Below, one piece after another: positions 11,915 to 24,000 of a stretch of 64,000 nt of DNA. Position 1 is the first letter of the stretch. Each line of letters starts with the position of its first letter. Location of the stretch: assembly GCA_036897095.1 (NCBI GenBank), contig JAYMSP010000027.1:51012-115011 (forward strand), in the 5' to 3' direction. A program made the position numbers and the translations under genes. The DNA comes from Plantago elongata (taxonomy: Eukaryota > Streptophyta > Magnoliopsida > Lamiales > Plantaginaceae). Below the pieces are notes generated by a model. That model saw only the letters and a program-made list of their open reading frames with translations, was not told the origin of the DNA and ran no database searches.

Positions 11915-14900
11915 ATGCCATCCAAGATTCTCCCATTTCATCCCATTTTCAGGCCCATTTCTCCTCAGGTCATTACACAAAACCTGAATTACCATCTTCT
12001 TGGAGCCCCTCGTTTGCAGAAAAGGCTTCTGTTAACCCTAGTCCGAGCTCAAAATCAGGACCCACTACGCGTTACCAAGTATTCAACCCGACGTTCGGGC
12101 AGGGACAGAACGGGTACTGGTGTGTCCAAGAGTCTGGTTGGTGATAAGGCTGAATTGAGTGATTTGGATTCTAAATTGTTCAGGAAAACTAGGATGTATA
12201 GTGATAGAGACGACGAAAAGGTGGGGAATGAGGGATTTAGGAACAGGGAGAGGGGTAGAGAGGGTGGAAAGGGTAAAGACTCTAGCTTTGTTAGTAGGAG
12301 GAGTGTGAGTGATGGTTCGAAAAGGGGTGTATCGGAGAGGAGAAATGAGAATGACGTTAAGGGCCGGAATGGCGAATTCGTTAGAGAAGAGCAAGGAAAT
12401 GGGTATGCTAGTGTTAGAGGGTTGATGGATGGTGATGACAAGGATGATAAACCGATCTTGAAGTTATCTGAAAGCTTACCTGCAAGTGATTCTCATCTTA
12501 GTGAAAGCAGGTTGTTTTAACTTCCCGTGATATTTCGTGATGTTTATATGCATTAGTAAATATCGCACCGTTGAAATATGATAATTGCTGCATATATTGG
12601 TTGTTTAAAGTAGGTCATGATAAGGAACTGCCTTTGGATGAAATCTTTTTCTAATATACTGTCAATGATGTTCAGGTTTGATCAATGTCGCATTTCGCCC
12701 TTATCACTTAAAGGAATCAAAGATGCTGGATTTGAGAAAATGACTTTGGTTCAGGAGGCAACACTCCCTGTTATTCTCAAAGGTATGCAAGTGGTTGTTT
12801 GCGGTTTTCTGCATGCTCAATGTAGTTCTGCAGTTGCTTTATTGAGGGGCCTTTACATTTCCAAAATTACCATCCTGTGACGATGTATGTTAGGTGACAG
12901 TTGCAAGATTGCAGTTTTGGTTTAGTTTTTTATCGGTTCTATAGGTAGACCTAGATCAATCTGCCTTTAGATTCGACGCATATTTCCTCATGAATTATCT
13001 GATATTAATGCAAATAATTATACCTTATGCTACTCTATTTAGTGGCACTAATGCATCCTATCTCAGACCTCTACTGACAGTTTGACATAATCAATGGGTT
13101 TCTTAGGTAAGGATGTAATGGCGAAGGCAAGAACTGGCACTGGGAAAACCGTAGCATTTCTGGTGAACACCTGAATTCAATACTGAACCTTCCACCATAA
13201 TTTATATTGAATTCATTGTGCAACTATAGTAAATGCCAAGATATTTAACTATGTCTATATTTGGTACTCCCATTTCAGCTTCCTGCGATCGAACTTATAG
13301 CAAATCTTCCCCCAGTTGGCCGCGATCAGAAACGACCTCCAATAGTAGTGCTTGTGATTTGTCCAACTCGTGAGCTTGCTACTCAGGCTGCCACAGAGGC
13401 CAATACCCTGTTGAAGTATCATACTTCAATTGGCGTTCAGGTTGTAATGGGTGGTACAAGGCTACCCACGGAGCAAAAGCGAATGCAAACCAATCCCTGC
13501 CAGGTATCTTCACTGCAGTACTTGCTTTTCAGTCCTCGTAATCTTATCAACTTCTCCTCTCCAATTCACTTTATCTTGTAGATGTTAGAAATATTGCATT
13601 ATGCATATCATATAAGATCGAGCTGTGAGTCTGATGCTATGTCCTTGTCTTCTTTACATGATATTGCATATAATTGTTCTGGTTGAGACCCGAGATAGAG
13701 TTGTGGCAAACTATGTCTATTGATAACTGTTTCTTTAATCTACATGAAAACAGTAGGTTAAAGTTACAAGCATCCACTCGACCTCATCATAAACATATAC
13801 ACCAATATTGCTGTTCGTTCTCTTTCGGGTTGAATATGTCAACAACTCTTTAAACACTCAGATACTTGTTGCTACACCTGGAAGGCTCAGAGATCATATA
13901 GAGAATACATCTGGATTTGCTACGCGGCTGATGGGGGTGAAAGTCTTGGTTCTTGATGAAGCTGATCATCTGTTAGACATGGGATTTCGCAAAGAAATTG
14001 AGAAAATCATAGCCGCGGTTCCAAAAGAGCGTCAAACACTTCTGTTTTCTGCCACAATTCCTCCAGAGGTAATTTTCGTCCAAGTATTTTCATGTACTCT
14101 CTTAACCTGCATAATACTTACCATATATTGGACAGGTTCGCCAAATTTGCCATGTCGCTTTAAGAAGAGATCACGAATATATTAATACTGTGGAGGAAGG
14201 TAGTGATGATACGCACTCACAGGTAAGCTGCTGTAAACTATTTCTGCCTTGAATGGTTTGCTTCTGCTTGTTCTTCAGAGTATCATTTTTAATTCCTCAC
14301 TGTCGAATTGGAAATTTATCAGGTCAGACAGATGTACCTCGTTGCTCCGTTGGATAAACACTTCACACTTCTTTGTTCAATACTTAAGGAGCACATAACA
14401 AATGATGCTAACTACAAGGTCCAACACACATAACTTCTAATGCATTTTATGACTCAAAAAGAAACATCCAATTGACAATGTTTTCTACCATTCTTCCTAC
14501 CATGTATCAGATTCTTGTGTTTTGCACAACCGCGATGGTTACAAGGCTAGTGGCTGACCTTCTCGGCCAGCTTAACTTGAATGTCAGGGAAATTCATTCC
14601 CGAAAGCCCCAAGCTTACAGGACGAGAGTCTCAGACGAATTTAGGAAGTCAAAGGGTCTTATACTCGTAACATCTGATGTCTCTGCACGTGGTGTAGATT
14701 ATCCCGATGTCACTCTTGTTATACAGGTTTGTTAAATCGCACTGCGTCCAGACTCTGTCAATTGTTCATATTTTTACTTCCAATGCTAAGATACATCATT
14801 GGTGCTTGTAACTTGTAAGCACTAAGCACGTATATATATAAAGATACTGCATACATCAATGTTAACCGTGGCGCATTAACTGCTGTGACATGACGTCTAT

Positions 14901-15417
14901 TGCAGATTGGTGTTCCTTCTGACAGACAGCAGTATATACATCGTCTGGGTCGAACCGGAAGAAAAGGGAAAGAAGGGCAGGGAATATTAATGTTGGCACC
15001 TTGGGAAGAGTTCTTTTTGTCCAGTATCAAGGACTTGCCAATATCAAAGGCCCCCGAACCATTGGTGGATCCTGACACAAAAAAGAAGGTGATTTTCTAT
15101 TTGAGTACACATTTAAGCAAAACTGGGAAAGGTGGCATACCATCTAGAACTCGTTCTGAAGAGAACTGTTTCCTTTCATGATTGTACAGGTTGAACGTGC
15201 ACTGAGCCACGTCGAGATGAAGAACAAAGAAGCTGCATACCAGGCATGGCTTGGCTACTACAACTCAAACAAAAGTGTTGGCCGGGACAAGACTAAGCTA
15301 GTCGAGCTAGCAAATGAGTTTAGTCGAACCATGGGCCTTGACAATCCTCCAACCATATCTAAGCTAGTCCTTGGTAAAATGGGTTTGAGGAACGTACCTG
15401 GGTTGAGGTCTAGGTAG
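11915..15417 (+). CDS. DEAD-box ATP-dependent RNA helicase, organelle-type (RH25/RH26/RH31-like)
   Basis: There are ten exons: 11915-12510, 12676-12782, 13107-13162, 13279-13503, 13862-14068, 14136-14222, 14323-14418, 14511-14726, 14906-15088 and 15190-15417. All junctions are GT-AG and in frame, giving about 666 residues. The first in-frame ATG is at 11915. The N-terminus is basic and Leu/Pro-rich with few acids, as expected of an organelle transit peptide, and is followed by an Arg/Gly/Ser-rich low-complexity stretch to about residue 198. The helicase core is complete: Q motif near 200-233, ARTGTGKT (242-249), PTRELA (282-287), TPGR (333-336), DEAD (360-363), SAT (391-393), ARGVDYPD, and HRLGRTGR (542-549). 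The wording of the core, such as [18 protein letters not shown], matches the Arabidopsis RH26/RH31 branch as I remember it. It should unwind or remodel RNA with ATP, probably in mitochondria or plastids. The exact orthologue is not settled. Confidence 0.93.
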
Positions 15418-15508
15418 ATTATATCATGAATATTTTGACGCTACAAATTCACCTGGATTGAGGTCTAGGTAGATATAGCATGAACTTTCTATTGATGCTA
15501 CAAATTCT
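15396..15508 (+). repeat. Tandem duplication covering the helicase stop codon
   Basis: ACCTGGGTTGAGGTCTAGGT at 15396 recurs as ACCTGGATTGAGGTCTAGGT at 15451, a 55-bp period. Both copies continue through TAGAT, ATCATGAA/AGCATGAA and CTACAAATTC. The first copy encodes the last residues and stop codon of the helicase; the second is 3' UTR. Confidence 0.85.
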
Positions 15509-15878
15509 AGTCATCTGTAGGGAAGGTGACTCATTGGATATCAATAGGGTAAAGGTATTATTATTGTATTAGTTTCCATGAGAATCCAAGCTGACCAGTA
15601 CTAACTGGAAATGATTTACAACGACTTGACAACGAGGTGCTTATGAAAACCACATACCCCAGAAATCCCATTTACTGCTGTTATTTTAGATCTGTCGGTA
15701 TGCATACACCTCCGTTCTATTGAAGCTTTTGTATTTTACATATGTATACATTTTGATAGCATAAAGTTCTATGGACTATGGGACCGACTTGACACTTTTG
15801 ATAGCATTTTCATCTACTAGAAGTTTTAGATGTTTGGGTAACAACTAAAGCCCTGAAAATTGGGTTAAAAATACCTAG
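15509..15878. other. 3' flank of the helicase gene
   Basis: No gene or repeat was recognised here. It presumably contains the 3' UTR and polyadenylation region of the upstream gene. Confidence 0.4.
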
Positions 15879-16009
15879 GGGTGTTTGGAATGAAATTGTA
15901 ATCGGTCCATTTGGACCGATAAACAATGATTTGGTCTAAAATACACTTCAAGTACCCTCATTTCAATTCCATTCCAAACACAATTTCACCAAAATCCATT
16001 CAAACACCC
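15879..16009. mobile_element. Small MITE-like inverted repeat
   Basis: The left end GGGGTGTTTGGAATGAAATTG and the right end, read inverted, GGGTGTTTGAATGG with GTGAAATTG after it, form terminal repeats. A perfect 9-bp palindrome, ATCGGTCCA/TGGACCGAT, sits at 15901-15920. No clear target duplication was found, so the superfamily is uncertain. Confidence 0.5.
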
Positions 16010-17290
16010 ATTCAAAATCTATACCAATTAGCCCTACTAATTTTTTACTTCATTCAAGGTTTTTACACTCCCATAGCATTTTATCTATACTTCCAAGTAT
16101 CAGAAAATTAGTTTGCCTTGGTTTTTTTGATGAGCGTGATACACACACGAGTTTACAATAACACTTGCAAACAATATCCTCAAGACCCTTGAAGGATAGT
16201 CACCATTTCAGGACACTCTTCAGGGGTGCAACTTGTGTTTTAAAATTTTAGCCAAATAATAACACCAAGGTTCCAAACAAAATGCATAAAAGGACAGTAA
16301 TTTCAAGTCACATTGCTGTAAACTTTTGTTACAATGTTAACAAACTAAACAAGAGTCAGCTGATACAGACGAATAAATACTTTAAGATTAGACTGAGTCT
16401 AGATAAGTAGAATTACATTGCTAGAGCCTATGAGAAATAATGTAATGTGAAATAGGAAAAAAGGAAGTTAGAGAACTATGCTAGCTAAACCTGAAGGTAG
16501 CTGGAAGGCTAGCCATTTCACATACTACTGTGCTAAACTTAAGACACTTGTTGCAAAACTGTATGACATAAAAATACAAACCCAGATTCATCAGTGAGAA
16601 CAGGGTAAAATTAGTGGACCTGAGTTTGCCCAATGATAACGCCCACCTTGTTTCAGAGTGTAACTGGATGCAGACTATGATGGCAAACTCCAACTTCAGG
16701 TTCCTGTGGCCAGCCACTTAGCTGGAATAGCGCTATCAAATCCTCCTGTTGAAAAGAATAAACAAACAATTCAAATATAGTTTGGAAAATTTGGAATGGG
16801 AAGGATGAAAACAATTTCTTCAAAAGACAAACGCAGAAAACCCCGATGAGTTTCATGAAATCAACTACTACAGGTAGCATCACACAGATTACAGAAGTTC
16901 CTGTGAAGTCACGTTGTCAGTATGCCTAGTAATTTGAATGTATGTGTATGGCAATAGATTAAGTCTTTTCTGCAGACAAGAATTCAAATAATAAACTGCG
17001 GGAATCAACACTCGCTCAAAATTCAGTCAGTACATGGATGTTTTCAATATCATTAACATAGGCATGGTCTGCCCAAAAATGAAGTATTGATATAAAGCCT
17101 TAGAGTTCAATATATAACACTTGTTAATAATAGGGGCATTTATAAAAGCCTGTTATAAATTTGACACTGGGGGGTGAGGGCTAAAAGATTGCCCATCAAT
17201 ATGCCAGTTTCTCATAGTTGACTGTCAAGTGGAATGTACGAGCCTGTTTATATAGTGATAGCCTCAATGTGCCCGCATCTACAGCATAGG
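16010..17290. other. Intergenic region, no clear gene
   Basis: A short open frame on the minus strand (16748 down to about 16660) follows a plausible acceptor at 16749. If spliced to the 18066 donor it would stop after two codons, so it could at most be a non-coding 3' exon of the nucleotidyltransferase gene. Nothing else was recognised. Confidence 0.35.
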
Positions 17291-17979
17291 TAGATTGGAC
17301 CCACTACACCAACCCCTAATGGGCTGGAGAGGCTGGACCATGCACAGAGTAGCTTCCACTACCAACCAGCTGGGATAGTCTAACCAGTAACCACTACTAC
17401 CTCATACCTTAGGGTTGGCATGTAGTTTGGGGAATAATAAAAATAAAGCATAAAACATAAAAAAAAAAAATGGTAAAAGGTGTACTTTTAGTGGCAAAAT
17501 GTATAATTTTTGCGTAAAGGTAAGAAAAATTATTATATGTTGGGATTGGGAGTGAGACAGCTTAAAATGGCAAACGCATGAAATTATGCAAGACGGAGGG
17601 AGTACAAAAGAAGATCCGGTCCTACCTATTAACACTTCCAAATCTAAATAAGTCACCCAAGGAGACCTCTTACAGACAAACTGAATTATATTAACTTTCT
17701 GAAAATAGAAGTTATGTCCTTAGGACTCTAGCCAAATTGGATCAACTACACCGACACCTAATGGGCTGAAGAGGTTGGACCGAACATAGAGTAGCTGCCA
17801 CTAGAGAAACAGGTGGGTAAATTTGAGCAATAGCCAATAAAAAGGTCATGTCCTACTTGATTCCACTTTCAAATCTAAATAAGTAACCCTTAACTAGTCA
17901 CCCAAAGATAGGACCTCTTTACAGACAGTGAACTACAATATTCATTTTCCAAAAATACAAGTTATCTCGCAGGATTCAT
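17291..17979. repeat. Diverged A-B A-B tandem duplication interrupted by a MITE-like insert
   Basis: Unit A (17291-17380, ACCAACCCCTAATGGGCTGG) recurs at 17731-17820 (ACCGACACCTAATGGGCTGA). Unit B (17613-17728, CTTCCAAATCTAAATAAGT) recurs at 17841-17979 (CTTTCAAATCTAAATAAGT), and both B units also share a GACCTCTT..ACAGACA segment. Between A1 and B1 lies an extra AT-rich block of roughly 170 bp ending in GACGGAGGGAGTA, a Stowaway-type terminus. Its left end was not found. Confidence 0.6.
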
Positions 17980-18046
17980 ATGATTACAAAATCAGATGCA
18001 TTTATATATTTATATGGAAACAATGAAAGCAAGAGATTATAAACTA

Positions 18047-21000
18047 TCAAAACTCAAGATGATACCTTTGATGACGAGGGGAAGGCGGTAGGTCTGGCGA
18101 AAACCGGTGTCTAGAGTTCCTATTGACTCTATGATCCTCGTAAGTCCTACTTCGAGTTCCCTCATTTGGTTCTAATTCCTCATTCGTTGCTGAAAACCCA
18201 ACTGGGCTTAAAGAATCAAACTCAATTTGTTCGGTATGAGGATCATAAGTGCCATTTTGATCAAATGGATGGTATGTCATCATAACTGGGGGTGCATGTC
18301 CATTAGGAAGTCCAGTATGAGTTGTGGCTGGTGAAGCATACATGCCGTAAGACAAACTCTCAGGCCCATTTTGACGCAGCGACCCATCTTCTGACCGGTA
18401 TGAAGTTGGATCATGTCTAAGTGAGCTCCAAGCACGTTCAGCTCGGCTCTCAGCAGGACCAAGACGATCAGTTCTTGAATTTGATCTATCAGTTTGGGTG
18501 CGACCGTGATTGCGTGCAGCACCTCGTGATCTTGAACTAGAATTCCAGTTCCCCTCTCTGTCAAGAAAGTTATCATTCCGATCATGGTTATAATTTCCTC
18601 TTCTGGATCCAGAAGATTGACGTTCCCTCACTGCTACCTTCAGAAGCGATGAAAAGGAACGGGAAAAAAATATCAGGACAACTGGAAAAAAAAAAGAAGC
18701 TAAGCTAAAACATAGAAATTTTGTGAAAGTAGAAAGTAGAAACGATAAGAACGTATAGGGACGGACAAGAAACGATAGGAACCTATCGGGCGAAGGCATT
18801 ATGATTTGCATCCTCGAAGATAGGGTATAAATTAGTGCACTTTATTTTCTTAAATATGTTCTAGAACCTTGGTTTTTCTGTTTTTACAAAGTTACAACTT
18901 GGTTATTAGTACTTTTATTTTTGTGTTGGGCCCACCATTTATCTACTAACAAAAATAACTATACCAACTTTCTCAAACTTAAACATTACTTTATTCCCAG
19001 ACCCATCACTTAACAAATATGTAACTTATAACCAACTCACTCTCCTAAATATTGTACAATAGGAAATGAGGAGAAAATACCGAGACTGAGGGAAGAGCAA
19101 GGAAGATGAAAACATAACCAAGTTGTAAATTTATCGAAGTTGATGTATAAAAGGACTTGAGGTTGAAAACTTCAAGGAACTCGAAGTTGATACATAACTA
19201 AGTTGTCTAAGTTGTAACATTGTAGAAGTGCATCAGCATAGCAACCAAGGTTGTAGAGCAGGATTAAGAACATAAATCGTCTACAAAGCAAATAAGTACC
19301 AGATTCTAATCCTCCCCATCAGGATGCAAATGACAGTAAAGGTGAAAACCTAGATTCATCAATCATCAAAGACATAGGCCAATAATTTTATGAAGACATT
19401 TCACTCTAGCGATCTAAATGTTATCAGCTAGTTGTATTTAGGCTGCTGGTGTTACATTGAGCTTTAAACCAACTTCATGCATACCAATTTACATGAATTT
19501 TGTACTAGCACCAAGCATATCACATAGAAACATCCACTAGCCCATATAGTTATCACAGATCTTCACTTCCAACCAAACTTAACATTCCTTAGTTTCCTAT
19601 TATGATAGTGAAGTTATTACTGGACATAATTGTATTATATCATAAGACAATCGTACACTAGCAAGAATATGCATCGGATAACAATTAAATAAAAATGTGG
19701 CAAACAGACAATCATCATCATAACGTAATTCTTACAGGATCAGGCAAGTAAGTCCCAGTCCCGCTGCGATATCTTGGCATCTCATCCATGTATGGTTGAT
19801 ACACATTAGGAGGTCTTGCGGAAGCTGACTGAGGAGGAGAAACAGGAACTAGACGCGGGCCATAACTTGACACAAGCTGAGAGAACATGTTAGAATTTGT
19901 GGCAAGTGGTCTACCTGTATTATCATATGGAAACTGGCCCTGTAGATAAACAGGAGGAACCATTACAGGTGACGGATAGTTTGAAGGCCCAGGATGCCTT
20001 GGTTGCTGACACAACCTTCCAAATTGTAAGTTTTGCCAATGGCTGGCAACGTCACTGTTAAGAATATCAGATTTATGCTCTTCAGAGTGTTCTATAGTGG
20101 TTGAATCTTGTAAAGTACTAGAGGAATGTAAGTCCTCTGACTGCTCAAATCTCCTGGAACTGAAGTTCTGCCCACTGATGCTGTTCCCAGAAGGTTCATC
20201 TCCAAAATCAGCTCTTGATGCATTAGCTCTACCTGTCTCAGGTGGAAAAGGCATCGTAACCATTGTTATAAATGGGACTGGTGGCCCGGTGGGAATGAAT
20301 GTAACAAAGTCATTACTATCCAGTGTTCTCTGCCTGGAATCATGACCTACCATAGGAGCAAATGGAGGCACTGAATCACTTGTCTGAGCAGTTTCAGAGT
20401 CAGGTATATGGTATCCACGGACCTGCAAAGAAGCAACTGACTCAGACCCAATGTTCCTTCCAGATGTTTCAGAAGTCACACTGTATGACGAACACCAAGC
20501 CTGGTCACCATCATTGGCCTGATCAGGGACATGCTCCGACATAATTTTGCCTTTTATAGCCAATTCTGTAGGCAAAACTTTTTTTCCCCGTTTTTCTTTT
20601 GTAGATTTAGGCAACTTTACTGATCCATCCCAGGAACTCTCTGAAGATGTCCTACTTCTTATGGAATTACTATGAGATGCCGATGATAACCTTGAACTGG
20701 CTGACCTTTCTTCTGCATAAACATCACTACTTCTAATATCCCTTCTCTGTGAGATCTCCTGGGTTGGCAAACTACCAATATTTTTACCTAATAATCCACC
20801 TTTCTCCCTAGGATACTTCTGCAGACCTTTCGCATTTAAACGGAATGGAGGAATATATAATGAGTTCGATGATGCAGCTGGCTTATTATCAGATTGGAGC
20901 CGGTTATAGTTTCCATTTTCAGGATCATAGCCACGAGGGGAACCCAGATCTTTCTCCTGCCCAGAATCACTGGCAACTTCTCTAGAGTTCATCTCTACAG

Positions 21001-24000
21001 AACTAAAGTTTTCGCTGCTTCGCTCAACTGGATCTTCTGATGGCATATTCAGTCCAGTTCCTGGCGAGTAATGAGTCATTTGGGGTGAGACTAAACCTTG
21101 GGGAAATTGCATGCCTTGAAATGATTGATCAATCAAAGGAATATTAGCAGGAAGAAATCCAGTAAGATTCCGTTGACCATATCCCATTGAAGCAAGAAAA
21201 GATGGGTGGATTGGGATAGGCAGATGCCCAGGTGGAAAATTGAACGGAACATGAACTTGGCTATTGAAACCCTGAAGTGGAGCAGATGGCAACATGTTTG
21301 CAACATCCTGTTCTTCCTGCTGTCTTATTTGTGCACCCGAAGATGAAAACTTGTCATTCGACATGTCTACTCCGAACTTTTGGTGGTACGTGTTCTCATT
21401 GATGTTTGAGTCAGGAGTACCGTCAAAACTTCTCTGAGATGGAAGATGTTTCATTGAAGAATTATCTTCAACTGAAGATCGACGACTGTGGCCTGCCAAG
21501 CTTTCTGATCTCAGATTATTCTTCCTATTATTAGAATCCAACCTACCATTACTAATATTTACATTTAATGCTTCTTTGCCACGCCGTGGTTGAGACGAGC
21601 CATCAAAGTCGTCACTGAGTTCAGGACTAGAGTGAATTCTAGAAAATAGCAACCGCCCCTGGTTGACATTCACTAAATGATCAGCCCTCAAATCTCTCTG
21701 AACTTCATCATTGTGCATGTGGGGTGAGGCTGGTTGTTTTCCATTTTGATCAGAAATCATCAGGTTAGAAAATTGACTCTTTAAGTTATGTGTCTGAGTA
21801 GCTGCTGTTGACCTAGTTCTTATTGGCACCATTCTAGACGAACTTTTCCCTTGTTTAGAGGTAACACCGCTGCCTCGTGTTCGATCACCCTCCATCTTAT
21901 TGATGTGGGTGTTTCCATTCACCTTCTCATCCCTTGTTTTTTTTTCAGTACCGTTCAATTCCTGCAGATGTCCTGGATTTGATAATCCTGAGCGCCACAA
22001 ACTGAGACCTGGTGCATCGGGCCGATGGCCACTGCCATGCCTATCCCAGGTATTCATGAAGAACTGATTAACTTCAACAATTAAATCCTCCTTCGGGCAG
22101 TCAAGCAATCTTGCCAGTTTCCTTGCTCCAAAAGCAAAAGCACTTCGTATTCGATAAAAGTTACCTGATACAAACAAAGACAGATTCACATTAACTAAGA
22201 AGACATGGATCTCCAAACTTATATTGATAATTATAAGTGCCCAACTAGAACAGTTAAGAGAAACATGCATGGTTTCTTTATGGATAAAGTTCATAGCATA
22301 ATTCAATTCTATGACTGAAAGAAAACAGAAAGGACAACAAACTAGAATTGAGATAATAAGACATTTAAAACATTGTCATTCTATACTTATGTTATATTCC
22401 AATGCTCGCCACAATGAATGAGTTACCACCAATATGAATCATTTATGCCATTCGATAGCCAAGAGACACCATACACTATACATTAGTCATTGCAGTCACT
22501 GTACTTCATGGAGTCTATGCCTGAGAAGGACACTCCCTCTGTACCATTGATTACTTCCCTTCTTGTAACGACCGATCATCAACCGATTGAGACCCAACCG
22601 TCAGTGCAGGGTTGGTGCTGTAACGCATGACATTGTCACACACATCTCGCTGAAGTGATATTGTCCACCTCGGACCAAAGAGGCCAAAAGGATCTACTTA
22701 TAGCATCACCCAAAAGTACTCGTACTATATGGGTAGTGGTCTACTTGGATGCAGTGAATTACATACTCAGGAACAACCATCCATACTCCTCACGGTTTTG
22801 GGGACGGTCCCCCTCTCATGCCAGTATGAACCGACCATTAATCGATCGAAACACAACCCTCTAGGCCTGCGCAGTTTACTCATGACTTGGAGCATACACA
22901 TAGCACTAATATGATTGTCCACTTTGACACCGAGGCCTCATGGATTTGCTTTTGGAGTCACCCAAAAGTCCTCATACCATGTGAGAGAGTGTTTCTTCTA
23001 ACACAACCTTTATCCCACTCGCTCTATTTTGGGCGCCCCCAGTAAAACATCCGATACCTAACATGGCACTTTTCTTATTATTTATTTATTTATTTATTAT
23101 CTCTCATCATCCATTTATTCAGACTTAAACTTTGTGCCCGAAAAGAAAGTACGGGCAGGTCGGGGGAGTATATTTTTAGTAGCAGTAGCTTCATACAGTT
23201 CCCTTCAGTGTAGCCACCAAAAACATGCATAATTTGTAGCATATAGACAGCATGGAAATTAATAATCTAAAAGCCCGCCAAGGTAAACCCTTCGTGCACC
23301 ACATGGTTACATCAGAGATGCAGAATATAGCAGATGTATGATGAAAAAATCATCGGGCACAAGAATTGGCAGCTGCCATGGCACACGAACTAGTGCATGT
23401 ATTGCATCCATACTTAGATAAATCTTTTATTGACAACAAAAAAGATCTTTCAATGAAACATAAGTGCGCAATAGAAGTTCAAAATATGATTACAGGCTTA
23501 CCTTTACTAACACTACGTCCAAGGTTGTTGCTGACACGCAAGGGATCAATTACATTAAAATGCTTGGAAACAAAAGGCTGTCCATTATTTTCCTGGCCAC
23601 CAGGATAAACAGCATACACATAGCTACAAGCGTCAAGAAACAGCTTGCTAAGCAGCAAATCGCCTCTGTCCTTTCGGGGATGTTCAGCTGTAAAATTGAT
23701 CAAATCAAGCCCAATAACTGGAAAATTAACCAATACAGAACCCGAAAAAATTAAATGTTAGATTATTACCAGTTACATTGGGCAGAGAACTAATGGGCAC
23801 AGGCCCCCATAAGCTAAGGCAAAAATTGTCCCAGTCAAAGTTGCTGAAAAACTCAAGGAACCGATAAAGTACCTGCAAGCAAATCATAGAGTTCTTGAAA
23901 GACAATCAAGAAGCAACATTTTAAATGTGGACGGCAAGAAAAGATAGTCACCTCCAGCGGACCCTGGAAGGAATTGTTGAATACATGAAAGATGTAGAGA

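Noticed and set aside
12055-12441. Antisense open frames over exon 1 of the DEAD-box gene
   Set aside because: They are shadows of the low-complexity Arg/Gly/Ser coding sequence on the plus strand.
16481-16883. Open frames on the minus strand with LFQLSGWPQEPEV
   Set aside because: They looked like a terminal exon of the nucleotidyltransferase gene, but the only phase-compatible splice from 18066 reads a stop after two codons.
22569-22985. Cassandra TRIM (5S rRNA-bearing LTR)
   Set aside because: The repeat style suggested it, but the 5S box A and box C sequences were not found.
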